NCBI GenBank assembly: GCA_902806575.1
Contig: CADCXD010000006.1
Location: 496,001 to 560,000, forward strand
Length of the DNA: 64,000 bases
Source: Jackrogersella multiformis
Lineage: Eukaryota; Ascomycota; Sordariomycetes; Xylariales; Hypoxylaceae
Direction of reading: 5' to 3'
Shown here: piece by piece, positions 61,845 to 64,000 of the stretch
How the letters are laid out: every line of letters begins with the position of its first letter
How positions within the stretch are numbered: position 1 is the stretch's first letter
Translations under genes and position numbers: made by a program
Notes under the pieces: model-generated
The model's database searches: none
Told to the model about the DNA's origin: nothing
Seen by the model: the letters and a program-made list of their open reading frames with translations, nothing else

Positions 61845-64000
61845 CCACCCAGCTCCTCTCCTCGGAGCTAACCAATCTCATACAGGAGAGCAAACGGAAA
61901 CATAATGATCTTAGACAGGCTGCTGAGAAGTCTCTGGAGGAACTCAAGGGGATCCGTGCTGCCAATGAAGCACAACTTGCTGCTGGTATGCTCCGATCTG
62001 CAATCAATAATGAACAATGTTAAAGAGTTACTCATAATATAATCTAGAACTGTCCCAGAAGGTCAACTTCGTCAACCCCTTTATCATAGCCTGCGGGACG
62101 AGGAATGCCAAATTTACTGGTATATCTATTGTTTGCCTGTCGCGCCTCATTCTTGTCACGGCGCTCCCGCGGTCCAAGTTGAGCCCCGTCTTAGAGGCTT
62201 TACGAGAGGCCACCTCTGCTGGGCTTGATGTCCAGCTCAAGATTCTACAAGCTCTCCCCTCGCTGCTTCAGAATTATTCCAAAGAGATCCAAGGTGATCT
62301 ACTGGTTACTGCGCTGAATATCTGCTTCATTCTGCAGACAACCAAGAATGGGATCGTCAATAATACCTCTGCTGCTACGCTTCAACAGCTTGTAATGACT
62401 GTATTTGAAAAAGTAGCGGCCGAGGACAGTGAGTCGGATGTAACCCTATAGTGGAACCCAGAAGCTAACGCAGTCTAGAATCAACACCTGATGGCAGCTT
62501 TGTTGGTGATGCCCCTACTGTCGATGGAGATGTCCAGCTTCGTGCGGCATCCATGGATGCTTACCGCATCTTTAAAGATATCTGCCTCATGACGGAGAAC
62601 CAACGGCCAGAGTATCTCCGGTTTACTGGGCTCCCTCAGACATTTGGCCTAGAGTTGATAGAATCAGTCCTGAGCCAACATGCTACTATTTTCACCGACT
62701 CCCATCATCCGGAACAGGCACATATACTCCGCACAAGAGTGATGCCCTTCGTAATCACGGCATTATCTGGAAAGCCGAACTTCGCAACATCCGTCCGTCT
62801 TGTACGTATTTTATACACGTTACTAAGAAAGCATTTGGATATCCTGCCGTCAGAGGGTGGCGAAGCTCTTGACACGCTCACTCAGTTGCTAGATCAAGAC
62901 ACAGCCGCCTGGAGGAGAGCGTTATGTATGGAAGTATTTCGGGGTATATTCTCCGAGCCTCCTCTTCTCCGGCGTATTTTCACGCTTTACGACTCCAAGG
63001 AGGGAGAGAAGGATATCCTTAAAAACCTGACTGCTACATTTGTTAGAGTTAGTACGGAAAAACCAGTGGTTATTGGCCTGGGTCATCAGTCGACCATTCC
63101 CGTGGCCAATCCATATGCGAATCTTGGTGGCTCGTCAGACCAGGCGATGCTAGAGGCTAGTGGTGTCGCTGGAATTATTAGCGGTACTGTTAGCGAGGGC
63201 GGCAACACCGGGATTAGTTCTCAATGGAGTACAGTCAGAGTCGCCTGCATCGACCATCTCGACAAGACCGAACCACCGTTGGTTCCGGAGTCATACATCT
63301 ATGCATTGACGTTGTCTTGTATTACATCACTATCTGAAGGGTTGGCTAAATTTATCTTGCCGCTCACGGTTCCCCCGGATAATCGAGCTCGCAAGCGTAG
63401 TGCCAAGCAGCCAGAAACGGGGAGAGACTCGCCCGGGCTGATTGACGATGATAACAACCCCCCGAGAGCGGCGGTGGAGAGGACAGCCACTCTAAATTCC
63501 CTCGATAGATCTGGATCATTCAAGAAAAACCCAGTGCCTCTCAATCCCTTAGCTGTCAAGGACCATCCCTTACATGTCGAAATAGAGATATGCGCAGCCA
63601 TCATTGACGAGTGCTGGCCAGCTATCCTCGCGACATGCTCCACATTTTTATATGCTGCGCTCGATTCAGAATATTACCACGGCCTCGTTCGAGCCTTTCA
63701 AAAGTTCGCCCACGTTGCTGGACTACTCCACCTTACAACCCCAAGAGATGCCTTCCTCACCACCCTAGGGAAAGCAGCTGTGCCGCCAAATGTATTTACT
63801 GCCTGCCTTAACACTGGCGCATCTAAACCTGCCACGGCCAGTCCCGTTTCTGAGATTCCGAACAGCATCCTAGTAAATGCCAGGGGTCTTCTAAGTGTCG
63901 ATAATCTAGTAACTCCAGTGGGCGCTGCTGGCGAGAGACAAAGGCAGGCGTCAGTGGACGCTAACACCATACCACAAACTTTGAATACTCGAAATCTTCT
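61841..64000 (+). CDS. MON2: MON2 homologue, Golgi/endosome trafficking protein (5' part, runs off the window)
   Basis: Mon2 is a large peripheral membrane protein related to the Sec7 ARF-GEFs but lacking the catalytic domain; with Dopey (Dop1) and Neo1 it acts in endosome-Golgi recycling. Three exons are visible, 61841-61985, 62048-62428 and 62479 to the window edge, with introns of 62 and 50 nt. About 682 residues are seen of a protein usually 1600-1700 long. The N-terminus MTTQLLSSELTNLIQESKRK, the NEAQLAAELSQKVNFVNPFI block, ALPRSKLSPVLEALREA and SAATLQQLVMTVFEK form the DCB-like helical region. The following exon carries RIFKDICLMT, PEYLRFTGLPQTFGLELIES and ALDTLTQLLD, typical of the HUS-like part. 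The sequence breaks at IPQTLNTRNLL. The start is the ATG at 61841; no in-frame ATG lies just upstream. Confidence 0.92.

Overview
The window looks like nuclear DNA of a filamentous ascomycete (Pezizomycotina). Evidence: many GT-AG introns of about 48-125 nt with CTRAC-type branch sites, a VosA-type velvet regulator, an AQRAYRNRK-type bZIP factor, and orthologue-like copies of GPI18, BLM10/PA200, MMS2/UEV1 and MON2. A Sordariomycete (perhaps Xylariales-like) origin is a guess based only on the very abundant TACCTAGGTA palindromes between genes. I saw no virus, plasmid, CRISPR, rRNA, convincing tRNA or intact transposon.

Layout. (i) 0.1-4.4 kb: a minus-strand YTH-domain RNA-binding protein whose domain is interrupted by an apparent frameshift, three tandem ~135-bp repeats, then minus-strand GPI18. 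(ii) 7.0-12.4 kb: a conserved protein of unknown function and a five-exon MFS transporter with a 15-nt microexon, both plus strand. (iii) 15.0-21.0 kb: a 1955-residue proteasome activator BLM10, plus strand. (iv) 21.0-29.2 kb: no supportable gene. (v) 29.2-30.9 kb: a four-exon velvet (VosA-like) gene, minus strand. (vi) 30.9-45.2 kb: a 14-kb gene-poor stretch of microsatellites and palindromes. It ends in a decayed tetratricopeptide-repeat relic directly behind a small hotdog-fold thioesterase (45.6-46.1 kb). (vii) 51.3-64.0 kb: a gene-dense segment with an FAD-dependent monooxygenase, a TATDN1-type TatD hydrolase, a bZIP factor with two AT-hooks, a LYR-motif protein, the ubiquitin E2 variant MMS2 and the 5' part of MON2, which runs off the right edge.

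The intact genes are mostly housekeeping: GPI-anchor synthesis, proteasome regulation, K63-linked ubiquitin signalling, and Golgi/endosome traffic. Development (velvet) and transcription (bZIP, YTH) regulators are interspersed. They do not form a biosynthetic cluster. The points most worth a second look are the YTH frameshift, the pervasive TACCTAGGTA hairpin palindromes that I did not find in exons, the TPR relic, the BLM10 C-terminus ending YFA instead of YYA, and a short upstream ORF whose stop overlaps the MON2 start codon. All gene models are manual splice predictions.
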